From Larsenimonas salina (GTDB taxonomy: Bacteria; Pseudomonadota; Gammaproteobacteria; Pseudomonadales; Halomonadaceae): a DNA stretch of 64,000 bases. Each line of letters begins with the position of its first letter. Position 1 is the first letter of the stretch. Shown here piece after piece: positions 1 to 9,364 of the stretch. Position numbers and translations under genes: made by a program. The stretch lies in contig NZ_JAMLJJ010000005.1 of assembly GCF_023736155.1 (NCBI RefSeq), positions 62,001 through 126,000 of the forward strand. Direction: 5' to 3'. The notes under the pieces were generated by a model, which saw only the letters and a program-made list of their open reading frames with translations, did no database searches and was not told the DNA's origin.

Positions 1-2
1 CC

Positions 3-674
3 CGTGAATTCACCCGCTACGCCGAAGGCTCGGTGCTGGTGGAGTTCGGCCATACCCGAGTGCTTTGCAACGCAAGCGTGGAGGCCGGGGTGCCGCGCTG
101 GCTTCGGGGCAAGAATCAGGGCTGGGTGACGGCGGAGTACGGCATGCTCCCGCGCGCGACCCATACTCGAGGCGGGCGTGAGGCCTCGCGTGGCAAGCAG
201 GGCGGCCGCACGCTCGAGATTCAGCGGTTGATCGGGCGTAGCCTGCGCGCGGCGGTGGATCTTAAAAAGCTCGGCGAGTTCACCATTACGGTGGATTGTG
301 ATGTGCTTCAGGCCGATGGTGGCACGCGCACGGCAGCGATCACCGGCGGCTGCGTGGCGCTGATGGAGGCGATCCGCCACATGCAGCGCAAGCGCCAGAT
401 CAAGAGTGACCCGTTCAAGCAGCTGGTAAGCTCGGTCTCGGTCGGCATCTACAAGGGCACGCCGGTGCTGGATCTGGATTACGACGAGGATTCCAACGCC
501 GACACCGATCTCAACGTGGTGATGACCGAAGATGGCGGGTTGATCGAGGTGCAGGGCACCGCCGAGCAGGCGCCTTTTTCACGGCTTGAGCTGAACGCGA
601 TGCTGGATCTGGCCGAGAAGGGCGGCAAGGATCTGTTCGTGCATCAGCGCCAGGCGCTGGATGTGCGCGATTGA
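3..674 (+). CDS. rph: Ribonuclease PH, 5' end cut by window edge
   Basis: Phosphorolytic 3'-5' exoribonuclease that trims tRNA 3' ends. The reading frame is open from base 3 ([16 protein letters not shown]...) and gives 223 residues; the E. coli enzyme has 238, so only about 16 N-terminal residues lie outside the window. Family blocks are visible: [44 protein letters not shown] and the DLDYDEDS...DLNVVMT stretch. It stands next to a Crc-like gene and pyrE, the same gene trio found in pseudomonads. The identification is secure. Confidence 0.97.
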   Translation, partial: REFTRYAEGSVLVEFGHTRVLCNASVEAGVPRWLRGKNQGWVTAEYGMLPRATHTRGGREASRGKQGGRTLEIQRLIGRSLRAAVDLKKLGEFTITVDCDVLQADGGTRTAAITGGCVALMEAIRHMQRKRQIKSDPFKQLVSSVSVGIYKGTPVLDLDYDEDSNADTDLNVVMTEDGGLIEVQGTAEQAPFSRLELNAMLDLAEKGGKDLFVHQRQALDVRD

Positions 675-720
675 TCAGACGCGTTTGGCGTCACACCCCT
701 GATCTGGCTGATCGATACAA

Positions 721-746
721 CAACGCCAGCCCGAGAGCTGGCGTTG
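721..746. terminator. Hairpin between convergent rph and crc
   Basis: A perfect 10-base inverted repeat, CAACGCCAGC and GCTGGCGTTG, encloses a 6-base loop. It sits between the ends of two convergent genes, so it can serve both strands. There is no long T run; on the minus strand it is followed by TTGTAT. Confidence 0.7.
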
Positions 747-766
747 TCGGCGAGGGACCGTCGCGC

Positions 767-1528
767 TTACAGAGGCAGATCGTACTCAACGATCAGGGGC
801 GCATGCTCTGAGAACGTGGCGTTGGTGTCGACCCAGGCGTTCTTGATGGTGCGCTGAAGGTTGGGGCCGACGACCTGATAGTCCAGCCGCCAGCCGTCCT
901 GACGCTGGCGCGGCAGGTCGCTGTCGAGCTTGGGCCAGTAGGTGTAGTGGCCGCCATCGCGCTTGATCTCGCGGAAGGTGTCGATGAAGCCCAGTGGCCC
1001 GAACACCTGATCCATGAACGCGCGCTCTTCCGGACGAAAGCCTGGGGTGCCCTGGTAATCGGCCCAGTGGGCCAGATCAATGGTCTTGTGGGCGATGTTC
1101 CAGGTGCCGCAGAGGATGTATTCGCGGCGCTTGCGGCTCAGCTTGGTCAGATACTCGGTGTATTGCGTGATGAAGCGCTGCTTGGCGTGCGGCTCCTCGG
1201 GCATCAAAAACGAGACCACGCTGAACTTGTCGTAGTCGGCCTGCAGAAAGCGGCCTTCGTTGTCGCACTGCTCGAAGCCGAGCCCGTACATGATGGCCTT
1301 CGGAATCTGCTTGCAGTAGATCCCCACGCCCGAGACGCCGTCTTCTTCGGCATCGAGAAAATAGCCTTCGTAGCCTGAGGGGTACAAAAGCGCTTCCTCG
1401 AACTCGAAGCTTTTTTCCTTGAGGTTCTGAATACAGATGACGTCGGCGTCTTGCTCGGCGATCCAGTCGAGCAATCCCCGCTCGACGGCACCTCGGATAC
1501 CATTGACGTTGATGCTGGCGATTTTCAT
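767..1528 (-). CDS. crc: Crc-like ExoIII-fold protein with altered active site
   Basis: Member of the exonuclease III / AP endonuclease superfamily, 253 residues, start chosen at MKIASINVNG. Compared with E. coli ExoIII, several catalytic positions differ: the metal-binding Glu of the LQE motif is Asn (CIQNLK), the Asp of GDxN is Thr (CGTWNI), and the SDH motif reads SEH. The Asp of RxD (RLDYQ) and the final His remain. The Pseudomonas catabolite repression protein Crc shows the same kind of loss and also lies between rph and pyrE. I therefore favour a Crc-type regulator, probably acting with Hfq, over a working nuclease. Databases are likely to call it exodeoxyribonuclease III. Confidence 0.75.
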   Translation of the reverse strand: MKIASINVNGIRGAVERGLLDWIAEQDADVICIQNLKEKSFEFEEALLYPSGYEGYFLDAEEDGVSGVGIYCKQIPKAIMYGLGFEQCDNEGRFLQADYDKFSVVSFLMPEEPHAKQRFITQYTEYLTKLSRKRREYILCGTWNIAHKTIDLAHWADYQGTPGFRPEERAFMDQVFGPLGFIDTFREIKRDGGHYTYWPKLDSDLPRQRQDGWRLDYQVVGPNLQRTIKNAWVDTNATFSEHAPLIVEYDLPL

Positions 1529-1612
1529 ACGTGGTCCCTTGTTTTTCGCGCGTGTATGATACCCGAGCTTTGACCGTTTTGGTAAACCGACTGGCTCATC
1601 AAAGGGAACGAC

Positions 1613-2272
1613 ATGCTTGACTATCAGCGAGAATTCATCGAATTCGCCATTTCCGAAAACGCACTCTCGTTCGGCGAGTTCACTTTGAAGTCCGGTCGGA
1701 TCAGTCCTTATTTTTTCAATGCCGGCTGTTTTCATACCGGTCGAGCACTGGACATGCTCGGTCGATGCTACGCTAATGCCATTGAACGCGCCGGGCTCGA
1801 TATCGATGTGATTTTCGGGCCGGCCTACAAGGGCATTCCGCTGGCATCGGTCACAAGCCTGTCGCTTGCCACCCACCATGACCGCAATTTGCCCTTTGCG
1901 TTCAATCGCAAGGAAGCCAAGGATCACGGTGAAGGCGGGCAGATCGTCGGCGCCGAGCTCGCCGGCCGCATCGCCATCATCGATGATGTGATTACGGCGG
2001 GCACCGCCATCCGTGAAGTCATGGCGCTGATAAACGGTGCCGGAGCCACTGCCGCCGGCGTGATCGTGGCGCTGGATCGTCAGGAACGCGGTCAGGGTGA
2101 AACGAGCGCCATTCAAGAGGTCGAGGCTGAGTTCGGTATGCCGGTCGTGCCGATCGTGACGCTGGATCTCATACTAGAGTACCTTGAAACGTACGCCGGG
2201 GAGTCGCTTCAGGGTCACGCCGAAGCCATTCGTGACTACCGCGCCCGCTATGGTGTCGAGCGCTCGAGCTGA
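1613..2272 (+). CDS. pyrE: Orotate phosphoribosyltransferase
   Basis: Joins orotate to PRPP to make orotidine 5'-phosphate in pyrimidine synthesis. It has 219 residues, the normal length. The PRPP-binding signature [10 protein letters not shown] lies at residues 122-131, and the N-terminal substrate region reads [14 protein letters not shown]. It is transcribed divergently from the Crc-like gene across an 84-base gap. Confidence 0.98.
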   Translation: MLDYQREFIEFAISENALSFGEFTLKSGRISPYFFNAGCFHTGRALDMLGRCYANAIERAGLDIDVIFGPAYKGIPLASVTSLSLATHHDRNLPFAFNRKEAKDHGEGGQIVGAELAGRIAIIDDVITAGTAIREVMALINGAGATAAGVIVALDRQERGQGETSAIQEVEAEFGMPVVPIVTLDLILEYLETYAGESLQGHAEAIRDYRARYGVERSS

Positions 2273-2324
2273 CCAGGTTGCTGCCGACGTTGTTTCTACC
2301 GACTTCATTCAAGGATGACACACC

Positions 2325-2876
2325 ATGAAAAAAATTCTCTCATGCGCCGCAGGCCTCGGGCTAGCGTTCGCCGCAACGAATTCCTTTGCCCTGAGCCTGA
2401 ACGCCAACACCAGCTCCAACGGCACTCAGGTCAACGCCTCGCAAGGCCTGTTCCCGGGGCTTGACGCCGGCATCGGTTATTTTGAAACCGACGACAACGG
2501 CCACACCAACAAGGCCTATTCCGGCTCGTTGATGTTCTCGCCCTACACGCCGCTGGTCGATCTGAGCGTCGGCGCCCGTTATCAGTACTGGGATGCCCAT
2601 CAAGGCCACGGCGGCGGTGTCGGCCTTGGCGGTTCGGCGTTCGTCGATACCCCGATTCCGCGCGTCTCGGTCGGCGGCTACGGCTTCTATACACCGGAAG
2701 GCCTGAGCCACGGCGACTACGAAAAAGGCTATGAGTACGGCGCCCAGCTTCGGGCAACGCTTCTGGCCAACACCTACGGCTACGTCGGCTATCGCTATGT
2801 GCGCGCCGATTTCGACGGTCATGACACCTCGACCCTCGACAGCGGCCCGGTCTTTGGGGTGAGCGTCGGCTTCTGA
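2325..2876 (+). CDS. yfaZ: YfaZ-family outer membrane protein
   Basis: A 183-residue exported protein of the YfaZ family; its function is not established. A signal peptide is plain ([22 protein letters not shown], cleavage near residue 22), followed by alternating polar and aromatic strands typical of a small beta-barrel and a C-terminal Phe (SVGF), the usual outer membrane assembly signal. Its stop codon overlaps the trmL start in TGATG, so the two are probably co-translated. Confidence 0.85.
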   Translation: MKKILSCAAGLGLAFAATNSFALSLNANTSSNGTQVNASQGLFPGLDAGIGYFETDDNGHTNKAYSGSLMFSPYTPLVDLSVGARYQYWDAHQGHGGGVGLGGSAFVDTPIPRVSVGGYGFYTPEGLSHGDYEKGYEYGAQLRATLLANTYGYVGYRYVRADFDGHDTSTLDSGPVFGVSVGF

Positions 2877-3358
2877 TGCTCGACATCGTGCTCTATCAGC
2901 CGGAGATTCCGCCGAACACCGGCAACATCATCCGGCTGTGTGCCAATACGGGGTTTCGCCTGCATCTGATCGAGCCGCTCGGGTTCGTGCTTGATGACAA
3001 GCGCCTGCGCCGCGCCGGGCTCGATTACCACGAATGGGCGCGGGTGCAGGTCCACGTCGATTTTGACGCGTTCATGGCCTCCGTTGCGCCGGCGCGCGTG
3101 TTCGCGGTCTCGACCCGTGGGCGCACCTCGTACACCGAGGCGGGGTTCCAGTCAGGAGATGCGCTGGTGTTCGGCCCCGAAACCCGGGGCCTGCCGCAGG
3201 CCATGATCGATGCGTTGCCGGAAGCTCAGCGGCTTCGCATTCCGATGCTGCCGGAAAGCCGCAGCCTGAACCTGTCGAACGCCTGCGCGGTGATCGTGTT
3301 CGATGCCTGGCGTCAGCTCGGATTCGAGGGCGCGGTGGATCTCGACTGGGGCGCGTAA
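2876..3358 (+). CDS. trmL: tRNA (cytidine/uridine-34-2'-O)-methyltransferase
   Basis: SPOUT methyltransferase of 160 residues that methylates the wobble nucleotide of tRNA-Leu. It shows the [18 protein letters not shown] opening, the FGPETRGLP loop and the C-terminal knot region [19 protein letters not shown]. It is translationally coupled to yfaZ through TGATG and converges with rep, leaving 25 bases between the stops. Confidence 0.97.
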   Translation: MLDIVLYQPEIPPNTGNIIRLCANTGFRLHLIEPLGFVLDDKRLRRAGLDYHEWARVQVHVDFDAFMASVAPARVFAVSTRGRTSYTEAGFQSGDALVFGPETRGLPQAMIDALPEAQRLRIPMLPESRSLNLSNACAVIVFDAWRQLGFEGAVDLDWGA

Positions 3359-3383
3359 GCGCCTCAGTCGTAACGCGTACCGA

Positions 3384-5441
3384 TCAGCCCAGCAGCGAGC
3401 GCAGCCCGGCGATGGCGCTGGCGCCGCGCTCGCGTTTCTTCTCCGGGTCGTCCTTGTCGGGGCGGCCTTCCCACTCCAGATCCTCTTCCGGCAGTTCGTC
3501 CAGAAAGCGGCTCGGGGTGCAGTTCATCATCTCCCCGAACGCCTTGCGCTGGCGGGCAAGGGTCAGGGTCAGCGTCTGGCGGGCACGGGTGATCGCCACG
3601 TAGGCCAGCCGCCGCTCTTCCTCGATGTCGCCGTTTTCGATCGAATTGCGGTGAGGCAAAAGCTCTTCTTCAAGCCCCATCACGTAGACGTGGGGAAACT
3701 CGAGGCCTTTTGAGGCGTGCATGGTCAGAAGCTGCACGCGGTCGGCGTCGTCTTCCTGCGCCTGTTGATCGAGAATGTCGCGCAGCACCAGCCGTGAAAT
3801 CGCGGCCTCGACACTGTCGGTCTCGTCGTCGCTCTCAACGTCGCCGTTGTCATCGGCCTCGCGCTGCATCGATTGCTCGAGCTGATCGACTAAAATCCAG
3901 ACATTGGCCATCCGTTTGTCGGCGATCTGCGGGGCGCTGGCGTTCTGGTAGAGCCAGGCCTCGTAGTCCATTTCTAGAAACATCTGGCGGATGGCAGCGA
4001 TGGATTCGCCCTGATCCATTCGCTTGCGCACGCCGTCGATGAAATGCGCGAACCGGCCCAGGCGCTCGATGGCCCGTTCGGGCAGCACTTCACCGAGCCC
4101 CATCTCATGGCAGGCCGAAAACAGGCTGACGCGGCGCTCGCCGGCGTAGTTGGCGAGCTTTTCGAGCGTGGTCGGGCCGATCTCGCGACGTGGCACGTTG
4201 ACCACCCGCAGGAAGGCGTTGTCGTCGTCGGGGTTGATCAGCACCCGCAGGTAGGCCATCGCGTCCTTGATCTCGTTGCGCGAGAAAAACGAGGTGCCGC
4301 CGGAGAGCTTGTAGGGAATCTGGTAGTGCTGGAGCTTCAGCTCCAAAAGCCGGGCCTGAAAGTTGCCACGATAGAGCACCGCGAAATCACGCCACTGGGC
4401 GGATTCCTTGATCCGTCTAGTCAGCATTTCACTGGCGACCCGCTCGGCCTCGGCCTCCTCGTTGCGGGTGAGCAGCACCCGAATCGCCTCGCCTCGGCCC
4501 TTGTCCGACCACAGCGTCTTTTCATAGACGTGGGGGTTATTACTGATCAGCGTGTTGGCGGCCTTGAGGATGATCGAAGTAGACCGATAGTTCTGCTCGA
4601 GCTTGATGACCTTGAGGCTCGGAAAGTCTTCTCCGAGCTGAATCAGGTTTTCCGGCCGCGCGCCGCGCCAGGCGTAGATCGACTGATCGTCGTCGCCGAC
4701 CACGGTAAAGTTCTGGCGCTCGGCCATCAGCATCCGCACCAGCTGGTACTGGCTCGAGTTGGTGTCCTGATACTCATCGACCAGCATGTAGTGAATGCGC
4801 CGGCGCCACTTGGCCAGCACCTCCGGATGACGCTCGAACAGGGTGACCGGCAGCAGGATCAGGTCGTCGAAATCCACCGCGTTGTAGGCTTTCAGATGGC
4901 GCACATAGTGTTCGTAGATGCGGGCGGCGAACGCCTCGTCTTCGGTCTCGGCGTGAGAGATCGCCTTGCCCGGCAGCACCAGATCGTTCTTCCATTGGGA
5001 GATCAGGCCCTGCACTTTTGAAATCTGCTCGGCATCGACCTGAGCGTCCTTGTGCATCAGATCCTTCAGCAGGGTCTTGGCGTCTTCTGGATCGAACAGC
5101 GAAAAGCCCGGGCGCAGGCCGAGCGTCTTGAGTTCGGCGCGGATGACGTTGAGCCCGAGGGTATGGAAGGTCGACACCGTGAGCCCATGACCGCTCTTGC
5201 CCGGCAGCATCGACTGCACCCGCTCTTTCATCTCGCGGGCGGCCTTGTTGGTGAAGGTTACGGCGGCGATGCGTCGCGCGCTCATGCCACACTCCTGCAC
5301 CAGATAGGCGATCTTGGTCGTGATCACGCTGGTCTTGCCGGAACCTGCGCCCGCAAGCACCAGGCACGGCCCCTCGATGGCGTGCACGGCCTCGCGCTGG
5401 CGTGGATTGAGGCCGTTGATTCGGTCGCGGATATCGGACAT
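3384..5441 (-). CDS. rep: ATP-dependent DNA helicase Rep
   Basis: Superfamily 1A 3'-5' helicase of 685 residues that clears proteins from DNA ahead of replication forks. Walker A is AGAGSGKT at residues 30-37, followed by AAVTFTNKAAREMKERV (motif Ia), LVDEYQDTN (motif II), GDDDQSIYAWRGA (motif III), LEQNYRST (motif IV) and VAITRARQTL (motif VI). The start MSDIRDRINGLNPRQ fits Rep better than UvrD; the frame stays open 70 codons upstream but that stretch is not Rep-like. The C-terminal tail is short, as in Rep. Confidence 0.95.
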   Translation of the reverse strand: MSDIRDRINGLNPRQREAVHAIEGPCLVLAGAGSGKTSVITTKIAYLVQECGMSARRIAAVTFTNKAAREMKERVQSMLPGKSGHGLTVSTFHTLGLNVIRAELKTLGLRPGFSLFDPEDAKTLLKDLMHKDAQVDAEQISKVQGLISQWKNDLVLPGKAISHAETEDEAFAARIYEHYVRHLKAYNAVDFDDLILLPVTLFERHPEVLAKWRRRIHYMLVDEYQDTNSSQYQLVRMLMAERQNFTVVGDDDQSIYAWRGARPENLIQLGEDFPSLKVIKLEQNYRSTSIILKAANTLISNNPHVYEKTLWSDKGRGEAIRVLLTRNEEAEAERVASEMLTRRIKESAQWRDFAVLYRGNFQARLLELKLQHYQIPYKLSGGTSFFSRNEIKDAMAYLRVLINPDDDNAFLRVVNVPRREIGPTTLEKLANYAGERRVSLFSACHEMGLGEVLPERAIERLGRFAHFIDGVRKRMDQGESIAAIRQMFLEMDYEAWLYQNASAPQIADKRMANVWILVDQLEQSMQREADDNGDVESDDETDSVEAAISRLVLRDILDQQAQEDDADRVQLLTMHASKGLEFPHVYVMGLEEELLPHRNSIENGDIEEERRLAYVAITRARQTLTLTLARQRKAFGEMMNCTPSRFLDELPEEDLEWEGRPDKDDPEKKRERGASAIAGLRSLLG

Positions 5442-5616
5442 GGCACACCACCTGTCGAAGTCGGGAGATCGAGCGGAAAGCGCTCTATTATGAGGGATCG
5501 TACCCAGCGAGGCGAGCGGCGTTCGATCCGGTCCGGCGCTTGTATCATGCGTTCGGCTTCGAGCCTTGCCCGGCATTCGCGGCCTAGACCGACGATCCGA
5601 ACGCGCAGTACATGAT

Positions 5617-5833
5617 AAAGCGGCTGAGGCGCTGGTGCGCATCGTGACCACCAGCCTCTGTCACACCGACATGTTCACGCTCTCCGGCAACGACCCAGAA
5701 GGCTTTTTCCCCTGCGCGCTCGGTCACGAGGGCGTTGGCATCGGCGTCAATTCAGCCACGTTCGCGCTGGCAGAATCGCTCGGAGCTTCCGGGCATGGTG
5801 GATGAGTGGCTGTCGGGGCGATTCGCGCGGTGA
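5617..5833 (+). pseudogene. Remnant of frmA (glutathione-dependent formaldehyde dehydrogenase)
   Basis: About 43 residues from base 5617 match the N-terminal part of class III alcohol dehydrogenase: [25 protein letters not shown] and LGHEG. The similarity then stops. A second piece ([17 protein letters not shown], near 5774-5830) in a different frame matches the protein's C-terminal region and ends at a stop at 5831-5833. Roughly 270 central residues, the start codon and the last C-terminal residues are gone. This is a decayed gene with a large internal deletion and a frameshift. Confidence 0.75.
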
Positions 5834-5947
5834 TTCACTAACAGCCGCCTGCGGCTCGGGGTCGCTCTGCGTTACGTCTTCGGTCGAGGTGCGCTACACT
5901 GCGCGCCTTTCGGCGGCTCGGCCCGCCCTTGACCGGAGAACCCTGCC

Positions 5948-6283
5948 ATGTCCCTGCCCAACTGCCCGGCCTGTAACGGCGAGTACGTCTACGAAGACGG
6001 CCCGCTTTTGATCTGCCCCGAATGCGCCCACGAGTGGAACCCGAGCGAGGCCAGCGCTGACGACGACACGCCCGTGGTCAAGGACGCCAACGGCAACGTG
6101 CTCAGTGACGGCGACGCCGTGACGGTGATCAAGGATTTGAAGATCAAGGGCTCGAGCCAGGTTGTAAAGGTCGGCACCAAGGTCAGGAGCATCCGATTGG
6201 TCGAGGGCGATCACGACATCGACTGCAAGATCGACGGCATCGGGGCGATGAAGCTCAAGTCCGAATTCGTCAAGAAGGTCTGA
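5948..6283 (+). CDS. yjdM: Zinc-ribbon protein YjdM (PhnA family)
   Basis: A 111-residue cytoplasmic protein of the family once called PhnA. An N-terminal zinc ribbon with two CxxC pairs (CPAC near residue 6 and CPEC near residue 25) is followed by a small beta domain ([23 protein letters not shown]...). The family's precise role is uncertain and no phosphonate genes are nearby. It follows the frmA remnant and converges with the YgjV-like gene. Confidence 0.93.
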   Translation: MSLPNCPACNGEYVYEDGPLLICPECAHEWNPSEASADDDTPVVKDANGNVLSDGDAVTVIKDLKIKGSSQVVKVGTKVRSIRLVEGDHDIDCKIDGIGAMKLKSEFVKKV

Positions 6284-6317
6284 AAATGCCGAGAAGGCCT
6301 GAAAATATCAGGAAGGC

Positions 6318-6881
6318 CTAGGCCCGGTAGGTCTGATGACCGTCCGGCTCACCGACGCCGGGCGGCGCGGCGTTTTTTTGCCTGCGCCGAATCAGCCGGG
6401 TGATGGTGATGGCGTTGGCAAGAATCACCATGGCCTCGGCCGTGACCCCACCGATGGACCCCGCCAACAGGTGACTGGCCAGCCAGAACGCCGCCGCAAG
6501 CGCCATACACACGCGCAGCGCAACGCCCTTGAGCAGAAACATGCTGACGGTGCCGATCAGCATGGCCACGAGCGCAGGGGCGTCTGCAAGGCTCTGCCAG
6601 GTAAGCCACGCGGCAAGACCGCTTGCGATCAATACCGCCATCATCACCCCGCGATGGCCTGGATAACGGCGCGCAAGGGCAATGCGCACCATCACCAGTA
6701 CCGACAGGATGGATGCCGTCCAGCTCTGAAAGAACGCGAACTGCAGCGCGAACGCGGCGTTGGCGAGCAGCAGCAGCGCCATCAGGCGGTCATCGCGGGT
6801 ATTTAAAAACGCGAGGATGCACAGCACCAGCGAGGCAAGCCCGAAGAACTGACCGGCGAGGTCGGTAAGTGACTCGAACAT
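6318..6881 (-). CDS. YgjV-like inner membrane protein
   Basis: A 187-residue membrane protein with about five to six hydrophobic segments. The arrangement (MFESLTDLAGQFFGLASLVLCILAF, then ALLLLANAAFALQFAFF and a late ILANAITITRLIRRR) resembles the YgjV family, whose function is unknown. The start was placed at MFESL because the upstream in-frame extension is Arg- and Ala-rich and not membrane-like. Assigned by overall pattern, so moderate certainty. Confidence 0.65.
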   Translation of the reverse strand: MFESLTDLAGQFFGLASLVLCILAFLNTRDDRLMALLLLANAAFALQFAFFQSWTASILSVLVMVRIALARRYPGHRGVMMAVLIASGLAAWLTWQSLADAPALVAMLIGTVSMFLLKGVALRVCMALAAAFWLASHLLAGSIGGVTAEAMVILANAITITRLIRRRQKNAAPPGVGEPDGHQTYRA

Positions 6882-7009
6882 GGGAGCATCCTGTCGACGG
6901 TTGGGCCGCAGCGGGGCCGAACCTGCACCGTAGCATGCACGCGCCCGCCCTGCCGCACAGACGCCCGGCATTGCGACCGCGTGTCTGGCATGACGGGGTG
7001 ATCGCACTC

Positions 7010-7048
7010 AACGTACAACGCCGCCCGGAGAGGGCGGCGTTGTACGTT
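7010..7048. terminator. Strong hairpin downstream of the sugar transferase gene
   Basis: A 16-17 base perfect inverted repeat (ACGTACAACGCCGCCC and its complement) with a loop of about five bases. On the plus strand it is followed by TTTT. It probably ends the minus-strand transferase transcript. Confidence 0.8.
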
Positions 7049-7065
7049 TTGAGGTCTGGCCCGGG

Positions 7066-8343
7066 TCAGCGGGCGCCGGAGCCTGTGAAGACGGTCTTGA
7101 TGGTTCTGATGATGATCAGTACGTCCATCCAGAACGAGAACTTGCGGATGTAGTAGAAATCATACTCGAGCTTTCGCTTCGAGCCCTCGACCTCGGACAC
7201 ATACCCCTGCTCGATCTGGGCCCAGCCGGTGATCCCCGGGCGCACGACGTGACGATAGCGAAAGAAGGGAATGTCCTTTTCATAGGCGGCGGTCAGTGAC
7301 GGCGTTTCCGGGCGCGGGCCGATCAGGCTCATGTCACCTTTCAAGACGTTGAAGATCTGCGGCAGCTCATCGATGCGGTACTTGCGCAACACGCGCCCGA
7401 CGCGGGTGATTCTCGGGTCTTCGACGCCGGCAGTCGGGGTCTGGTTCTCGGGGTTTACGTACATGCTTCGAAGCTTGTAGACGTCGAACTCGATGCCCTG
7501 AAAGCCTGCGCGTTTCTGCTTGAAAAACACCGGGCCCGGATCATCACGCTTGATCATGATGGCAGCGATGGCAATCGGCGGCAGAACCAGCGGCAGCATG
7601 ATGAGCGCCACCACGAAATCCGCTGCGCGCTTGATGAGCTCATAGGTGTTGTTGGTCACCATCAGCCCATAGCGGTTCTGATAGATGTGCTCGAGCCCGA
7701 CCTTGCCGGTCAGTTCCTCGTGAAACCGCTGGGCATCGTGCACCGGAATGCGCTGGATCATGCAGTCAGCCAGAAACCGCTGCCACTCGGGGCTTAATGC
7801 GCTCTTGAGATCGACCACGATGCCATCGATGCGCAGGTCTCTCAGATCCGGCTGCTGAAGCCAGCGCCAGTCGACCACGTTCTGCGTGCAGAAATCCTCC
7901 ACCTGACCGATGGGCACCACGGCGATCTTTCGCACCCGGTAACGGTTACCGATCCAGTAACCGGTGTAGGCCGCCGCCAGTGACAGGGCGTAGGACATCA
8001 GCATCGGTTCGAGCGAGAAGTCGAGCTGGACCGTGGTCAGCAACAGGCCCATCAGAAAGTAGGTGATGGTCATGAACGGCAGGATGTAGATAAGCGCTCT
8101 CGTGCCCGGAAAGCGTGAAATCGAGTGTACTGCGCTGGTCGCGATCAGATAGGCAATGCCGCTTGCCATGATGGTGGTCATCGCGCCCTGGCTGTTCCAC
8201 TGCCAGCCCCAGGTTAGAAGCGCCGGAATGACCGTGGTCAGCACGAACCCCAGGACCAGATTGGTGCGAAAGCTCAGAAGGATCCGTTCGTACCAGCGAG
8301 AGTGGCGAAGTCTGCCGTAGTCGGATTGGTAGGTCATTTGCAT
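7066..8343 (-). CDS. Polyprenyl-phosphate sugar phosphotransferase (WbaP/WcaJ family)
   Basis: Inner membrane priming enzyme that transfers a sugar-1-phosphate to undecaprenyl phosphate to begin an exopolysaccharide or O-unit. The 425 residues have about four N-terminal membrane segments, a soluble middle part, another membrane helix (AADFVVALIMLPLVLPPIAIAA) and the conserved catalytic domain: KRDDPGPVFFKQKRAG, FDVYKLRSM, YRIDELPQIFNVLKGDMSLIGPRPE and VRPGITGWAQI. The start MQMTYQ has GGGAA upstream; the longer in-frame extension looks non-coding. No other polysaccharide genes are adjacent, so it is an orphan. Its sugar cannot be read from sequence. Confidence 0.9.
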   Translation of the reverse strand: MQMTYQSDYGRLRHSRWYERILLSFRTNLVLGFVLTTVIPALLTWGWQWNSQGAMTTIMASGIAYLIATSAVHSISRFPGTRALIYILPFMTITYFLMGLLLTTVQLDFSLEPMLMSYALSLAAAYTGYWIGNRYRVRKIAVVPIGQVEDFCTQNVVDWRWLQQPDLRDLRIDGIVVDLKSALSPEWQRFLADCMIQRIPVHDAQRFHEELTGKVGLEHIYQNRYGLMVTNNTYELIKRAADFVVALIMLPLVLPPIAIAAIMIKRDDPGPVFFKQKRAGFQGIEFDVYKLRSMYVNPENQTPTAGVEDPRITRVGRVLRKYRIDELPQIFNVLKGDMSLIGPRPETPSLTAAYEKDIPFFRYRHVVRPGITGWAQIEQGYVSEVEGSKRKLEYDFYYIRKFSFWMDVLIIIRTIKTVFTGSGAR

Positions 8344-8941
8344 TTTTTTATTCCCACGCGATCCCCTGATCACGTTCCTTGTTGGATATCTGCACGTTAC
8401 GGTCAGAAGCCATTTTCGGTCGGGCCGGGAATCGTGCCTCGATGATATGCCTGAGTCGGTCTCCAACATGCGCTCGATGCACGTAATTACTCGAACACTG
8501 CCGATGTTTTTATAGGGCTTTGAGTCCGCAACAAGACCTGCCTGAAGATAATCTTTATTTAGCGGATGAGAAAGAGAGTGGGCGGGTTAAAAGCACAATT
8601 GGCATATCTTTTAGATAATTTTCAGCGCGGGTCTCAATAAATGGTCAAAGATATTTTTAGATATTTCGTCGACCGTCTGTAGAGAAGTAAAAATAGGTTC
8701 ATTCTCAATGATGACTAACATAAACGCCATTTCTTAGATGCCGTGTAATCCCTTAGGTTTTTTGTGGAGAATATGCGTAAAGCCTTGTGCTACGTGGCCT
8801 GAGCCGAAAAGAGGATTCTGCGCACCGTGCGCGCATCGGCACAGTTCCAGGGCGCTATGATGTTACTTTAAGTTTCAGGTAAAAGTGATTACGGCGACGC
8901 ATAGAGATCCTAAATAATTAAAATAAAGGGAGAATTTCACC

Positions 8942-9076
8942 TTGGTTATTATCGCACTTTATCTAATGTTTATAGTGCCTTTATTGGTCTTCATGGTTGG
9001 GGCGGCAAAAGTGTCGTCAGACAGCGACCGATTTGTAACGCAACGGTTTCCACTGACAGAAGACATAATATTGTAA
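8942..9076 (+). CDS. Possible small single-span membrane protein
   Basis: A 44-codon ORF starting with TTG and preceded by AAAGGGAG about nine bases upstream, a good ribosome binding site. The first 21 residues are almost entirely hydrophobic (VIIALYLMFIVPLLVFMVG), followed by a polar tail (SSDSDRFVTQRFPLTED). This could be a real small membrane protein in the AT-rich gap, but the length is short and TTG is a weak start. No family is recognised. Confidence 0.3.
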   Translation: MVIIALYLMFIVPLLVFMVGAAKVSSDSDRFVTQRFPLTEDIIL

Positions 9077-9259
9077 TGGTTATATTGAACTAAAGTCTAT
9101 TTTAATAGGTGTGTTATTATAAATAGAGATTTTTAAAAAGAGACGATTACTTATTGATAAAAGTCTTGATTAAAAAGGGTAAATTATTGCCTCTGCGGCG
9201 TTTTTCCATGTGTTTTTCCCAAGTATTGATGCGGTGTGACAGGTCATTTTAAGTGTCAT

Positions 9260-9291
9260 CCACAGCGGTGGCGGCTCTGCCATCGCTGTGG
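9260..9291. terminator. Hairpin downstream of the MocR gene
   Basis: CCACAGCGGTGGC pairs with GCCATCGCTGTGG (one G-T wobble) around a 6-base loop. It lies about 75 bases beyond the end of the minus-strand MocR gene. No clear T run follows, so termination is likely but unproven. Confidence 0.45.
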
Positions 9292-9364
9292 ATAACCCGC
9301 GTTATGGATATAACCCGCCTTATGGATAGAAAGCGCCTGGAAGCTCCCGCAGTGCAGGAGCGCG

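Larger units (their letters stand above)
8344..9364. other. AT-rich intergenic region of about 1 kb
   Basis: This gap is visibly AT-rich against its neighbours. Apart from one possible 44-codon ORF (8942-9076) and a hairpin near 9260-9291, I see no gene. Bases 9290-9330 hold two near copies of an 18-base unit, TTATGGATATAACCCGCC. It probably includes the promoter of the minus-strand transferase and may be horizontally acquired or regulatory DNA. Confidence 0.6.

Noticed and set aside
767-2116. 449-residue reading of the minus-strand frame through pyrE
   Set aside because: The first 196 residues are antisense to pyrE and the divergent promoter; the real protein begins at MKIASINVNG.
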